The notes beneath the pieces are model-generated. The model was not told the DNA's origin. It saw only the letters and a program-made list of their open reading frames with translations, and searched no databases. From Cladopsammia gracilis (taxonomy: Eukaryota; Cnidaria; Anthozoa; Scleractinia; Dendrophylliidae), in assembly GCA_022457155.1 (NCBI GenBank), contig JAJGOT010000207.1, forward strand, positions 188,501-252,500: a DNA stretch of 64,000 nt. Reading direction: 5' to 3'. Shown here piece by piece: positions 52,524-64,000 of the stretch (its first letter is position 1; each line of letters starts with the position of its first letter). Made by a program: the position numbers and the translations under genes.

Positions 52524-53875
52524 GTTAGTACAATTGTATTTCACGTGTTTTATTTCTACAGTTTATTTCTGCATGCAGTCATTAAAATGAGGATGATGGT
52601 ACAATGTACTTAATGTGCATGATTGTGTAATGATCCCTGAGGGTGGCAAAGGGTTTATGCATGCACAGGGAAAAAATCAGTGTGTGAAACGTGAAAGTTA
52701 GTAAAATGGAAACGTGATTCGTGAATTTAGGAACTAACATCCTAGTAAGGAACCAGACTAAGGAATTTAACGAATATGTGATGCGTGAATTGCATAAAAA
52801 AGGTGCATCAAACAGGATCGTGACAACCCCCCCCCCCCCCCCCCCCCCAATCCCTTTCCTGTCCATATTGCCATTTTATTTTAAGAAGGATCATTTTGCA
52901 GTACATTAAAGCATGCAGATCTAGCGGGAGGGTTTAAGAGGGTTGTGCAAAACCCTTTCATCCTCTATGATATCTCAAAATGCTGGAAATTAAATGCTTG
53001 TTTTACAATCTACAAATTTTTATTATTTTATTCACTGTTGGACTGGAGAGCATCTTCAGTACTTGAGTGAGAGTTACACCATAATCAATTGGCACAGTCT
53101 GACTTAAAACTTCTTCCCTTGATATGATTTAATATACACATGTATATAATAAAAAATATATACCCTTTGATTGGTAAATGATGTCAGTAATAGTTACGTA
53201 GGAATTTGAAGAGGACTAATATTAAGTTTTTGTTGTGCTGGTTAATTAACACAAAATAAAATCAGATAAATAAGCTCCAGAACTATCTAACTGTCTTATT
53301 TGTAATTCATCAGTCCTTCACCCATGATCATGACTGTCTTATTTTACTATGGCTAATCAGCAGTCAATTTTAAGACCCAGTGTTGTCCATTATGCTTCAT
53401 ATGCCACTGAACATTTAAAAGCCTCACTCTTGTGCAAATCTAGCCTATGTGGCAGGTGTTCTTAGGGGAAAGGGAAGGGGAGAATTTGAGCGTGCGAGAA
53501 CGTGAAGGGCACACGAGGGAGGGGACGCCCTTTGCCCTTCGCATTCTCGCGCGCCCGAATTCTCCTTTTCCCCTTCCCCACGCAGGCTAGTGCAAACCAT
53601 ATAAGATTAACAAAGAGGTGTAAATATTAACAAAATAGGCAATACTAGCTCGGTCTTTAAAATATTTTTAATAGTTCTTTGTTTTGAGGTGGGTCCTTAA
53701 TACAAGTACATGTAGTGCAAATGGCTGTTGCTTACTGCAGGGTATTAATCAATTGATAATAATTTCTTCTAAAAATTGAAATCTCTGCTGATTTATTGGT
53801 ACAAAACGTTTTTACTAACATGTTAACAAAAGGTATTAATACCATAGAGATTTATTTTAGTTCCTTTATTTTCAG
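52524..53875. other. Intron of the convertase gene
   Basis: Contains a C19 run near 52830-52848. A hairpin MITE at about 53440-53592 has TAGCCTATGTGGCAGG and CCACGCAGGCTA ends and GGGAAGGGGAGAATT arms. No further exon is seen. Confidence 0.6.
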
Positions 53876-53965
53876 GTTGAATGGTTTATGCAGCAGAAAC
53901 AAAAAAAGTATCAACTTTTGTCCACAACTTTTAATGATCCCTTATTTAAGGAACAGTGGTATATT
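53876..53965 (+). CDS. Proprotein convertase exon (propeptide/catalytic boundary)
   Basis: 30 codons in phase 0 between TTTATTTTCAG and ATT|GTGAGT. The exon has VEWFMQQKQKKYQLL followed by TTFNDPLFKEQWYI. The V-x-W-x-x-Q-Q stretch before a basic region, then FNDPxxxxQWY, is the conserved junction between propeptide and subtilisin-like catalytic domain in kexin/furin convertases. The QQKQKKYQ basic stretch would be the autocleavage region. The overall look is closest to the PCSK7 type, but subtype is a guess. Catalytic Asp/His/Ser exons are not found in the remaining 10 kb, which is filled with repeats, so the gene probably continues beyond the window or is broken. Confidence 0.65.
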
Positions 53966-54012
53966 GTGAGTTGAAACATTTAAAACATATTTCGTGCTTC
54001 TCCGAACTGTGT

Positions 54013-55215
54013 CATGAATTGATAGCGGAGCTCTCGCCGGGCCGAAGGCCCGGCTGCGCAGCTCCATACTCATAGAACCAGAGAACCATAGAACCATAGA
54101 ACCCATGGCCGTCATTTTTCATGGTCATGGCTAGTGGAATGTTTCGCAGGCGTGTTGTGTGTCCGCCGCTGTCGTCCGCTGTCGTCCGCCGCCGTCGCTT
54201 AGGGCTATTAACTCGCGGGCGCGTAGACCGTCGCAAAACATGCGCGTTTGACGCCACACCGGGATCTTTGCAATTTTCACGTCACCTGGGAAAACACTGC
54301 TGTGTTTTAGCGGAGAAAACCGTTTAAATTAAAGTCGTTATTCTCCTGAATTTTTTCGCGGTTTGCTACTCAAGGCAGGGATACTAATTATGGGATACTC
54401 AGAAGCCGCTATAGGGGAAATAGAAGAGCTTTCAGAGATAAAATCTTGCTTCGAGGATGGGAGCAATGCGGGAAGATGTTTGTCACTTCGGGTTTCAGAA
54501 CTGAAGAAGCGGAGATTTAAACAATTTCCAAGCAGTGGATGGACTTAAAGGTAAAACAAAATACATTTTCGATGGGAATTTATGTTGATATCAATCTGTG
54601 ATTGACTTTTTTGTGTTCTCGCTAGTTTTCGGGAGAATTGATTATAACACTCGCTCAATTAAATTCAGTTGTTTTGATTTCTTTCACCGGAGACATCTCG
54701 GCCTCTTAATGGTTCGCGTTTTGCTTTTAAACACAAACTTATGGAGATTTGAATTAATTTTTTCGAAAGAAGATTGTGTTGTCCATTTTTATGTGTTTGT
54801 TCATTCATTACATAGGTTGAAAAGCGATTTTATGTAAACAAAACAAAACAAGACTTGGATACTTCACACGCGTGGTCTTATGCAAATATGTTTGTGTATT
54901 TTTTGCAATTTTGATTTCCAAATCAGTTTCTCGGACAATTGTTATAAGCAGCAGGTGTATTTTATTTGGAAATTAGTCGTACTAATTATTCTAGACGGAG
55001 AAAAAGTTGTTTTTGTGAACTTTTGTACGGTCTAAATGTACTGTGCAAACAGTCGCGTAAGTCTGTTTTTGAGAATTTCTAAAATTAAAAGATAGGCCCG
55101 GTCGTCAATTTTATTCTTGTGCTTCGATTCCGACCTTTCACCTCAGTTAAGTTTATCATCGGCTTTCTGTTCAAAGAGCGACGCTGTTAGGCTCAGGCTA
55201 TCTATATATATTATA
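54013..55215 (-). repeat. Dispersed ~1.2-kb repeat, full-length inverted copy 3
   Basis: Reverse-complement relative of 23897-25040 along its whole length. It runs from the CpG-rich GATAGCGGAGCTCTCGCCGG end (with CCATGGCCGTCATTTTTCAT) to ATCTATATATATTATA. It lies 48 bp after the convertase exon donor. Confidence 0.75.
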
Positions 55216-55646
55216 AAATAAGAGCATCTCTGCATGCTAACATCATTTTGCCTCATAAGAAGAAATTATTTAGTAACCAAACTCAATAAGCTTGTATCTA
55301 ATGGCATGGATACAAAATTAATGTAAATCACCCAAATGTCCTCAATGATCTGAAGATAATTTCACAGAAAATGGCAATTTGAAGCCACTAATGCCATTTT
55401 CTGACTGCTGTAGAGGCAAATTGCAAGCAATTAACTGTAGTTTCCTTTCCTTTCTGGTTGAAAGAAAATTTCAACTTTTGGTTTCAGGCATGCACAGAAA
55501 GCATAATTTTTGAGATCACAGGTTTTGAATGCAAAAAAGCAAACCTCCAGTAATAAGTTGACTTTTCTTTTTCTTCGTTTTACTCCCCATTCTTTTTCGT
55601 TCTAATATTCCATTTTTTCTCCCTTGTTGCTGGCCTTTTACTAGAC
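55216..55646. other. Host DNA, no gene recognised
   Basis: AT-rich sequence between the dispersed repeat and the TIR element; nothing recognisable. Confidence 0.4.
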
Positions 55647-56522
55647 TTTATAATATAGAGGGCAAAATTACTGAATGCTGATTGGCTGATGAAGAGGGAA
55701 TTTTTTCTTAATTGAGGGCAAAATTACTCGCTCCTGATTGGTCGAGCACCAAAACTTCTCACTCGTGATTGGTTGAGCGCGTCGTTCTCGTTGCATTCAG
55801 TTGGCTTGGCGGGATTTGGAAGAAAATTTACAAACGGAGCGCTCGCATGTTTCGCCGGAGATTTTGTTATAAAAAAGGAATGAAATCGGAAGATACCTAT
55901 TAAAGGAATTCTATAGGAGAATTACAGCATTTTACGCCAAACAGGAAGCGATTATTTGTGTCAAATCTTGGATTAACTAGGCGCCTGCAGCCAGTTTGCG
56001 ACGCTGAAGACCTCGAAGAAATTCATTCATGGCGACAAAAGGTTTTGAAGTTCCATCACTTCAATGAAAAAATGCGGATTTCTGCGGACCTAAAGATAAG
56101 AACTTTGACATATTTTGCTGAAAGGGAAAATATACGTATAACAGGAGAAAGAATAAGGCTAAAAGAAGTGAAAGAAAGAAATTAAATCGCCAAACGTGCA
56201 GGCAAGTTTGAACTCTCGCCATTTTTTGTTGTTATCAAAGCGGCAAAAACTTCAAAACACAGGTACGCTTAAATAAAACTTGCTTTGTTTTTGTCGTAAA
56301 GTGTCTTTTATCGATAAAAATCAGGCTGTGTTCTCTAGATGTACATAACAGCCAAATATATCTTCGACCGAATAGAAATTTATTTAACCACGACCACAGT
56401 GAGTTGAAAAGTTTTTCTTGTCTAGTTTGCGGGAGAGAGTACACTTCAGGTGGTTTCAAGTCTGAGTGACTCTTAAAAAGTCTGAAAAGTTCCCCTATAA
56501 TTTTGCCCTCTACATTATAAAC
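55647..56522. mobile_element. ~0.88-kb TIR element
   Basis: Inverted ends CTTTATAATATAGAGGGCAA (left) and TTTTGCCCTCTACATTATAA (right). Just inside the left end GATTGGCTGATGAAGAG and two related ATTGGTTGAGC motifs occur. A 75-codon frame (55958-56185) has no domain. Non-autonomous DNA transposon by structure. Confidence 0.65.
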
Positions 56523-56656
56523 AAGTAATCGCATGTTCTCTTGTAAAATTAAGGATTAATATCACTATGTTTTTAGAAGCTGTAGAAATTGCAATCTCTA
56601 CACCTTCTGAAAACGCACGTGATATTAATCCTTAATTTTACTCGGGCCCATGCGAT
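56523..56656. repeat. Inverted repeat abutting the TIR element
   Basis: GTAATCGCATG...AAAATTAAGGATTAATATCAC and its complement (ending CATGCGATTAC) form a 130-bp hairpin directly next to the previous element, probably a second small MITE. Confidence 0.65.
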
Positions 56657-57451
56657 TACATATACTAATTTATGTAGTAAAATTAATTTTCCCAGAAAAT
56701 GCTGAAGAAGGTGAAATTTGTTAACAAGAAGCGGCAAATAGTAGAAAGACCAGATTTTCCTTATATTTTGCCAGTCAAATCTGACAGGTGTTTCGCGTGT
56801 TACTCTGGCCCAATTCACAAGATCTCTCTTATTTGGACACTTTTGTAAGATTTCTTAACATTTAAACCAAATTACGGTAATTCTGCTATGTACATGTACT
56901 GGTTAAATCTGTTTGAACATCAGAGAGGTTATTATAGTTACTTATTATAGTTACTTAAAGGTGGTTCCCTAGTATTGCATTGTGCATCGCTACTGCCCAT
57001 AATATCTTGTGTCACTTGCACACAAGAATGCGCGCACTCCAAATCAATAGTAAGTTAAGAGTTTCCTTTGAGGATTCAGTTTGCTCATGATCAGTAAATA
57101 AGTGGTTTTTTTCTCCTAAACAAGTTTGGTGACCTTTCTTTTTTTTTTGCATAATTTCATTCTTTTAGTCCTCCTCTTTGTGCTGTGAAATGTTAGAAAA
57201 AATCATGTCAGAAAAAAGTTATTGCAAAAAAAGCATACATGTACACGTGTACAGGTCATTCCACAGTAATTTGGACAAAACATTTTGAAAATCAAATCTG
57301 CTCAATTTACTCAAATAACTGATAAATTGATAACATACAGTGTATCAATCCTATTAATTTTTATAAAAATAATAAAAAATGTTTGTTGTTGATTATTGTT
57401 AATGCATAAATTATCATTAATAACCAACTATTATTAATTTGATAATAGCTG
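56657..57451. other. Host DNA, no gene recognised
   Basis: A short duplicated TTATTATAGTTACTTA is near 56930-56957. Nothing coding is supported. Confidence 0.4.
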
Positions 57452-57456
57452 TTGCG

Positions 57457-57627
57457 TGTAGTGTATTTATCTTAACCGGAACCGAAATTCTATTGTTCCC
57501 GCGTTTATTGTCATGTGACTCACTAAATATTATGGTATGTAATGGGACAAAGCATGTGGTCAAGATGATGAGAAGCCATTAAAACCTGTTTTGATTTGTA
57601 AAGGAGTTTTGAGACGTATCCACCACT
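57457..57627 (+). repeat. 5' LTR
   Basis: 171 bp, TG...CACT; ends just before TTGGCGAC. It differs from the 3' LTR at roughly a dozen positions plus one 13-bp indel, indicating an insertion that is not recent. Confidence 0.88.
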
Positions 57628-60600
57628 TTGGCGACAAGGAAATTAGAAAGTTAAATCGCAGGGCGGCCGCTAAAGTGGTTAACGAGTTTAAACGGATGGA
57701 AAACTCGCACAGATGGCCATATCTTTGAGCGGATTGCTGGGGTTGCCTGCATTCGACGCTGTCGGCGAACCGGCCACACTTGCGCAACGATGGTTGACTT
57801 GGAAGGAAGAATTTGAACTGTAATACACGTAACTGCATCGGGAATCAGCAATCCTACCCAAAAGAGAGCATTCCTACTTCACCTCGCTGGGCCCAAAGTC
57901 AGAGACGTTTTCAATAACTCGATTCCTGCCGATGCATGATCAGGCGAAGCGAAGGATTGCAAAAAAGCTATGGACTGCCTATTGGACCATTTCAAACCAA
58001 GAAAAAATGCTCTGATGGCTAGACAGGCGTTTATCGCGGCTAAACCAACCGCTGGGGAAACCATAAACAACTTCATCACTGGTTTGCAGAAATTGGCCGA
58101 ACATTGTGACTATGAGGGTGAAAGGGACAATCAGGTGAGAGATTGTGTGATTTCTTACATTCAAGACAAAAACCTGAAGTCCAAGTTGTATCGGGAAGGA
58201 ACTCTGAGGTCCTCTGACTCTTAGCAAACTCATGGAAATAGTTGGCCAGTACCATGACAAAGAAGCGCTCATCCTCACCCCTGAAAGCCAAGTAAACAAC
58301 TAATCTACCGAAACAAAACAAGGACAAGGCCAAGGTCCAGCTAGAAAATGCTGGAGATGCGATAAAGTTGGCCATTTTGGCAAGGGAATGCCATCGTTCA
58401 TGTGACCACAAATGTGGATAATGTGGCTACGTTAGTCATTTTTGAAGTGTGCTGCCATTCCAAACAAGGCAAAAAGCGAGAGCTAAGCCGCAATTAGAGT
58501 CGTGGTCGCGGAAATAGTCGAGGAAAACCAAGTCATGGATGAAGGGGGGAGATACATGTGACGTACGCAACGTGACCAGCGAAGACATGCCCGCCGAAAG
58601 CTCAACATGCAAGCAGCGATGATTTCTACGTATTCAGTACAGGGAACTCTGATGACCAGAACGCTCTGAAGTTGGAAATAGAAGATAAGCCTATAAACGT
58701 TATTATAGACTCTGGTGCTGGTTGTAATTTTATGTCACAAGAAGTATTTGACCATGTAACAGGGGGTAATGTTAAATTGCTGGAGTGCAACAAACGAATT
58801 TTTGCATATGCATCTGTAGAGCCACTCCCACTCAAGAGAAAACGTTAGATTAAAGTATGCGTACCACAAACCCAACTGATCCTAGGGGTCGACTTCTTAA
58901 TATGTCACTCATGGCAAAGTTGCAACGCTATTAGGCTGTGACACATCTGAATTGCTGGGTGTTCTGAGGGTCGGTGTATCTGTAAACAACTGCAATGTCA
59001 ATGACCCCAGTAACAATGCAAAACAAGCAGATAGAAAGGCCTCCTTAAAGCAAAATTTCCTAAAGTTTTCCAGGGCCTGGGCAAGCTCACAGGGTACCAA
59101 CTTAAACTACATATCGATGAGAGTGTGCGACCAGTGGCACAGCCTTTACGCATAATTCCTTTTAGTAGAAGAGAAAAACTCACAGAGAACCTGGAAGAAT
59201 TATTGAAACTTGATGTTATCGAAAAAGTTGAGGGATCCACAAGCTGGGTCAATCCCTTGGTGGTGGTCGAGAAACCCAATGGGGACATTAGAATAGGCCT
59301 AGATATGAGACAGGCAAACCAAGCCATCATGCGAGAGAAACACCCAGTTCCCACTGTTGAGGAGACATTCCAAAAAGTCTCAAATGCTAAGGTTTTCTCT
59401 AAATTGGATCTAAACATGGCTTTCCATCAAATCAAATTACACCCTGACTCTAGGGACATAAGCTTTGCTGCCCCTAATGGCCTATACAGGTACAAGCGCC
59501 TGCTTTTCAGTGTAAACATGGCTACGGAAAAGTTTCAGCAGATTGTTTGGCAGATCGTCAAAGACTTCCCAGGGGCATACAACCTCCATGATGACCTACG
59601 AGTCGTTGGCGCAGATGACAAAGCACGATGAAAAGTTGGAGAGAGTCGTACACAAACTGGAGGAAAACGGGCTTACACTGAACTATAACAAAATTGTGAA
59701 ATTGGGGTCAGCAGCATGGTTTACATGGGTTATGTACTCTCTGGGGAAGGACTTAAAGTTTCCAGTGAAAGAGTAAAAGCCATTGCTGAGGCGCCAGTTT
59801 CCTCAGAATCAAACTCAGAAGTAAGACGTTTCCTTGGATCGCTACAATTTTGTGCAAAATTCATTCCCAACTTTACAACAATATCAAGTCCACTGTTGGA
59901 CCTCACCAGCAAAGACACAAAGTGGAAGTGGGGACCAAAAGAGGAGAAATCATTTCGAGAAGTCAAGACCGGTTGACTCGTACACCAGTGATGGCATACT
60001 TCAGGCAAGGTGCAGAGACCCGGCTGACAACAGACGCTTCAGCCGTTGGAGTTGGAGCCATTCTGGAACAAAAGCAAAAAGATGGGCGCTACAGGCCAAT
60101 ATATTATGCCAGCAGAAAACTAAATAAAGTTGAAACAAGGTACTCCCAATTTGAAAGAGAAGCTTTAGCAGTTAAGTGGGCTTGTGAAAAGTTTTACCTC
60201 TACCTCTATGGAGTCAGCTTCGAGATCTGCACTGACCACAAGCCCTAGTCATAGTGCTTGGAACAAAGTCTAAGCCCCCATCCGCACGTATAGAAAGGTG
60301 GCTCCTGTACCTGCAGCAATAACAGTACAAGTTGACACACACATACGAGAGAAAGACAATGCTGCAGACGTCCTCAGCTGCCTCCAGGTTGGTGTGACCC
60401 AAGATCATGAAACAAGCTACAGAAGAGTTTGCCTACAGCATAGTGAGTCAAGTCATACCAGCTCCTCTAGTACCAAAGCAAGTAGAAATTGCCTCAGAAA
60501 ATGACCCAAAGTTATGTTTGGTACGCCAGGCTGTCATGACAGATGATTGGAGCCAGTTACAAGGCACAAGTTACAAAGTGATAAAGGAAGAATTGTGGGT

Positions 60601-61979
60601 GATAGGACAAGTGGTGAAGAGAGGGAGTCGTATCATCATCCCAGAGAGCCTTCAAAAGCGCACTATAGTGGTGGCTCACAAAGGACATCAGGGTATGGTC
60701 CGGACTAAAGTAAGAGAAGAGAGAGAGAAAGTATGGTGGCCACAAATGGACAAGACAGTAGAACAAGTGGTACGAGCATGCTACCCCTGCCAGCTTGTAG
60801 GACACAGATCTTAACCAGAACCTGTGAGATCAACAAGACTACCAGACTCTCCATGGCAAGACATCTCAATCGATCTTCTTGATACATCAAGTGGAAGCCA
60901 CCTTCTGGTAGTCGTAGACTATTATTCTCGCTGGATTGAAGCCATTCTCCTTAATAAGACGGATGCACAACATGTGATTAAGTGCATGGAAGCCATTTTC
61001 AGAACGCATGGCTTACCAGAAACTGTCTGCAGCGAAAACTGACCCCCTTTTGCATCCAAGGAATTTGAGGGGTTCCTAGACTACTTGGGAATACAGCACA
61101 AGGAGGGTGTGCCCTATTGGCGCCAAAGCAACGGAGAGGTGGAGCGTGGCAACGAAACCTCACTAAAGATTGTGAGAATTGTGCGTCTCAAAGGCAGAGA
61201 TTGGCGGAAAGCACTTGAGAACTTTTTATTCCAGTACAGAGTCACCCCTCATACTGTTACTGGCATCTCGCCCGCAGAACTACTGATGGGGAAGAAACTG
61301 CGTGACAAGCTCCCAAAAGTTTAAATCCCCAAAGACCAAGCCACAGTGGCACAGTGGCAACACCTCTTGAGAGAGAGGGACGCTCGCACAAAACTGAGAC
61401 AGAAAGAGTATGCAGACAAGACACGAGCTGCTCAGTTCAGTACCATTGGACAGGGTGATCAAGTGCTACTGAAGCAGGCCCGAGAGAACAAACTGTCGCC
61501 TAATTATGAGCCTGACCCATACAAAGTTGTCCACAAGGATGGAAACGCTGTCCTTCAAGAAGATGCTGAAGGAAACAGTAAGATGCGGAACATAGCTCAC
61601 ATGAAGAAATTTGTAGAACCTGAAAGTGCTGAAAAAGGGGGGACTTGTGCAACCAGCAGAGCAACCCCATGAACCTGGCGTGGAGGTCGAACAGAATCCA
61701 ACAACAACCGCGAGCCAACCAGCACCTGAGGTGCAGGAATCTTCACCCAACCCTTTGCCAGGCAATTCAGTTGTTTCACGACCTACGCGCTTCAGGCGAC
61801 CACCCACCTGGACACAAGACTACCTATGTACTTAGTTGTAAAACATGCCAAGAGACATTAACAGATCAGGGAGAAACGTTTTCATTTGCTAAGAACCTTT
61901 ATTGGCTATGTGTGTTTTAGATTTACCATGTTCATGTCTTAGTTCTTAGTGCTAACATTTGTAATAACTTAAGGGGAGA

Positions 61980-62163
61980 TGTAGTGTATTTATCTTAACC
62001 GGAACCAGAACTCTATTGTACCCATGTTTATTGTCATGTGACTCACTAAATATTATGGTATGTAACGGGACGAGGAGCATGTGGTCAAGATGTTGAGAAT
62101 CCATTAAAACCTGTTTTGATTTGTAAAAGAGTTTTCTCTAGTCTTTGAGATGTATCCACCACA
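61980..62163 (+). repeat. 3' LTR
   Basis: 184 bp, TG...CACA, preceded by the polypurine tract AAGGGGAGA and followed by the target duplication TTGCG. Confidence 0.88.
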
Positions 62164-62168
62164 TTGCG

Positions 62169-63160
62169 GAGGGGAAAGTTTTATTTTGTGCTGCTATAAA
62201 ATAGAAAACAGGAAGTTTGCTGATCTGGACAGGGACAAAAATACTTCAGATAAAGTAACTTTGACATTAGCCATTGTGAACTATATTTCTATCAATGTGA
62301 CAACAGCAGACAACATTCTAGATGCTGTTTTCCCCTCTGCAACATTTTGGCTTACTTGAGTTTTGTTGGTATACTTGTAAATGATGAAGTCAACTTCATG
62401 TTTTCAAAACTTCTAATTTTGGGCCAAGGCTAAGTTGTATTATGTTTAAAAATATTTTATGTTTAAAGCTGTAGTTAAGGGAGATCGATTAGTTTCTGTT
62501 GCGGAAGGGAATTTTTGTTGCGGAGGGGAACTTTTGTTGCGGGAGAGGAATTCTTTTCTGGGCAGTTTCTTTTTAATGTCTACAATGGGATTGCATTATG
62601 GGGCAATAACTGCAAATTATGCTTCAATAGACTTTCTCAAAATCTTGAGGCTCAACTTGTGGGCAAGTGTGATGCTTGAATTGTGACTGTCAGTTCAACA
62701 TGTATTATAGGTGGGTAACTGCAGGTATCTGTAGTTCATACTCGTTGCCTCATATGAATACCAAGGTAGGCATTTTCAAATATTTCTACTTGTCTAGAGA
62801 ATTTGCCAAAACCAAACAGTACCATCAGAAAGTTCTGATCAACAGCTTTCATTTAAATGGTCACAGATTTCATTCAAAATTATGACCAAAAGATTTACAC
62901 TACATTATTAGACAAAATAATTATGATTGAAAAAAGGTTTTAACAAGATATACAAAACCAGTTTTTTTAACTTCTCTCAAATAGGTATTTTAGTGTATGG
63001 AAGACATTTCTTATAACTGCACTTACAACTCACCTCGACAGCCATTTTGAATCCATCCCATAATTTATTGCTACCCATGCAATGGCTTGTGGGATGGAAA
63101 AGGCCATGTGCTTCAATTCAATATGGCTGCCTAGGTAAGTTGTAAGTACAGTTATCAGAA
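62169..63160. other. Host DNA, no gene recognised
   Basis: Contains a GTTGCGGA[AG]GGGAA triplet of short repeats at 62498-62550. Inverted segments around 63020-63060 and 63120-63155 (AATATGGCTGCC / CAGCCATTTTGAATCC) may be another small repeat. Confidence 0.4.
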
Positions 63161-64000
63161 AATGCCTTCTAACACTGAAAGGAGTAGAGTATTGAGACAA
63201 AAGATCAGAAATGACCCTGTTAAACATGAGGAGTACAAGAAACGAGACAGAGAAAAGGAAGAAAAAGATTGAAGTATGCTGGAAAGAAATTGATCATGAC
63301 TGAGAGTGAGAAAGCTAAGTTTAGAGAAAAAAGAATGGCTAAAGAAAGAGTACAAGCTGCAAAAAAAACAATATTGCAGAATCCTGGAAAAAACAAATCA
63401 GCCCATGGTACATTTATGTGTCCCCAGAGCCTAGGAAAAGCAGTCCATACAATGAAAAAAAAAGGCTTCCCAAACAAGATGCAAAGAAAACACAAGTTCT
63501 CTCTCAACTTGTGTGTTCACTGTCTCCAAGGAAATGAAAAGCTGTTCTTGTGTCATGTGATGCAGCAGTGAAAAGAAGAAGAAGTGAAGATAATGGAAGG
63601 GCAAGGTCAGATGCCCTGGCCAAATGAAGACATAAGTAGAATGTGTCCTGGAAAAAAAGATTTTTTGTTGGTCAAAACTCCAGAAGAAAGAAAGTTGAGG
63701 CAGAATAGGTTACTCTTGCTGAATGTGTATGAGGTGTATATATGAGCTTTTCAAGAAAGAAGAGTCTGGTCTCAAATTTGAAAAATCAAAGTTGTTTTCA
63801 CTTCGTCCTTGTCAAGTGATGCCAATGTCCTTACATGAATACGAGGTGTTTATGTGTAAGTATCAGGAGAATATTAACATGATACTGGATGGAATGAAGA
63901 ATATTCTCCCAGACCTACCCAAAAACGGTGAAGATCTCCGTCTTCAAACAGTCTGCAGTCTTGACCAAGTAAAGTGCATAGATAGAGAATGCCGAACATG
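63161..64000 (+). pseudogene. Decayed repeat-family ORF, runs off right edge
   Basis: From ATG 63161 a basic N-terminus (MPSNTERSRVLRQKIRNDPV, then KHEEYKKRDREKEEK) breaks at about 63268. It continues in another frame (KKLIMTESEKAKFREKRMAK ... GKNKSAHGTFMCPQSLGKAV). After a stop at 63571 further pieces appear: RMCPGKKDFLLVKTPEERK, then LRPCQVMPMSLHEYEVFMCK, and LQTVCSLDQVKCIDRECRTC at the edge. The order matches a multi-copy family of uncharacterised, Cys-rich proteins that I recall from cnidarian and arthropod genomes and that are probably transposon-borne. At least three frame changes or stops make this copy non-functional. The function is unknown. Confidence 0.55.

Larger units (their letters stand above)
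57452..62168 (+). mobile_element. Ty3/gypsy LTR retrotransposon with TSD, coding region dead
   Basis: 5' LTR 57457-57627 and 3' LTR 61980-62163 start TGTAGTGTATTTATCTTAAC and end CCACCAC[TA]. The 3' copy carries an extra 13 bp and several substitutions. A 5-bp target duplication TTGCG flanks them (57452-57456 and 62164-62168). TTGGCGACAAGG after the 5' LTR is the usual primer-site-like start, and AAGGGGAGA before the 3' LTR is the polypurine tract. Domains in order: gag-like (57713-58230), aspartic protease VIIDSGAGCNFMS (about 58690), RT (SRREKLTENLEELLKLDVIE, VFSKLDLNMAFHQIKLHP, LHDDLRVVG; 59130-59640), RNase H (LTTDASAVGVGAILEQK), integrase (WWPQMDKTVEQVV; WQDISIDLLD; NGEVERGNE). Several stops and frame changes interrupt it, so it is inactive. 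Confidence 0.9.

Overview
The window joins two very different DNAs. Bases 1-11207 are extremely AT-rich and gene-dense: a virus-like integrating element of the adintovirus/Polinton (Maverick) type. Bases 11208-64000 are ordinary-composition, intron-containing, repeat-loaded animal DNA. Roco, death-domain and caspase-like sequences, a Penelope-like element, a Ty3/gypsy element and many fold-back MITEs suggest a cnidarian, probably a stony coral. The species call is inference.

The element (left edge cut off by the window): leftward zinc-ribbon, parvovirus-type phospholipase A2 and retroviral-type integrase modules (1564 to <1); rightward core/membrane-active protein, adenain-type protease, penton-like protein, small Ala/Lys-rich protein and hexon-like major capsid protein (1637-5505); leftward coiled-coil protein and a 139-residue ORF (6767-5565); rightward A32/FtsK-type packaging ATPase, fiber-like protein and a two-helix membrane protein (6849-9984); then a palindrome-rich right end with a perfect 131-bp inverted repeat. 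Together these cover capsid building, maturation, packaging, membrane penetration and integration. No protein-primed DNA polymerase is visible; if present it lies left of base 1. Capsid, ATPase and integrase frames are intact. Several other frames are broken or recoded.

The most interesting signal is in the leftward gene. Zinc ribbon, PLA2 and integrase lie in successive -1 frames. Each junction carries a canonical slippery heptamer (GGGAAAC, then AAAAAAC), in the right phase and followed by a perfect stem-loop. This looks like a gag-pro-pol style double -1 frameshift in a DNA virus. The protease frame has no ATG and opens inside an A12 tract. Nearly every element gene starts at a shared TATAA..TAAAATG motif.

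Host part: the 3' exons of a Roc-COR (Roco) GTPase gene (14457-17774); a 37-bp minisatellite; two exons that may encode a small death-domain protein (19184-19276 and 36318-36583) separated by 17 kb of MITEs, fold-backs and a caspase fragment; a huge inverted pair of 20-bp minisatellite arrays (37.7-39.8 and 44.6-48.6 kb) with a truncated Penelope-like element between them; a broken Tc1/mariner fragment; two exons of a proprotein convertase (52.4 and 53.9 kb); a TIR element; a complete but dead Ty3/gypsy element with 5-bp target duplication (57452-62168); and a decayed repeat-type ORF running off the right edge.
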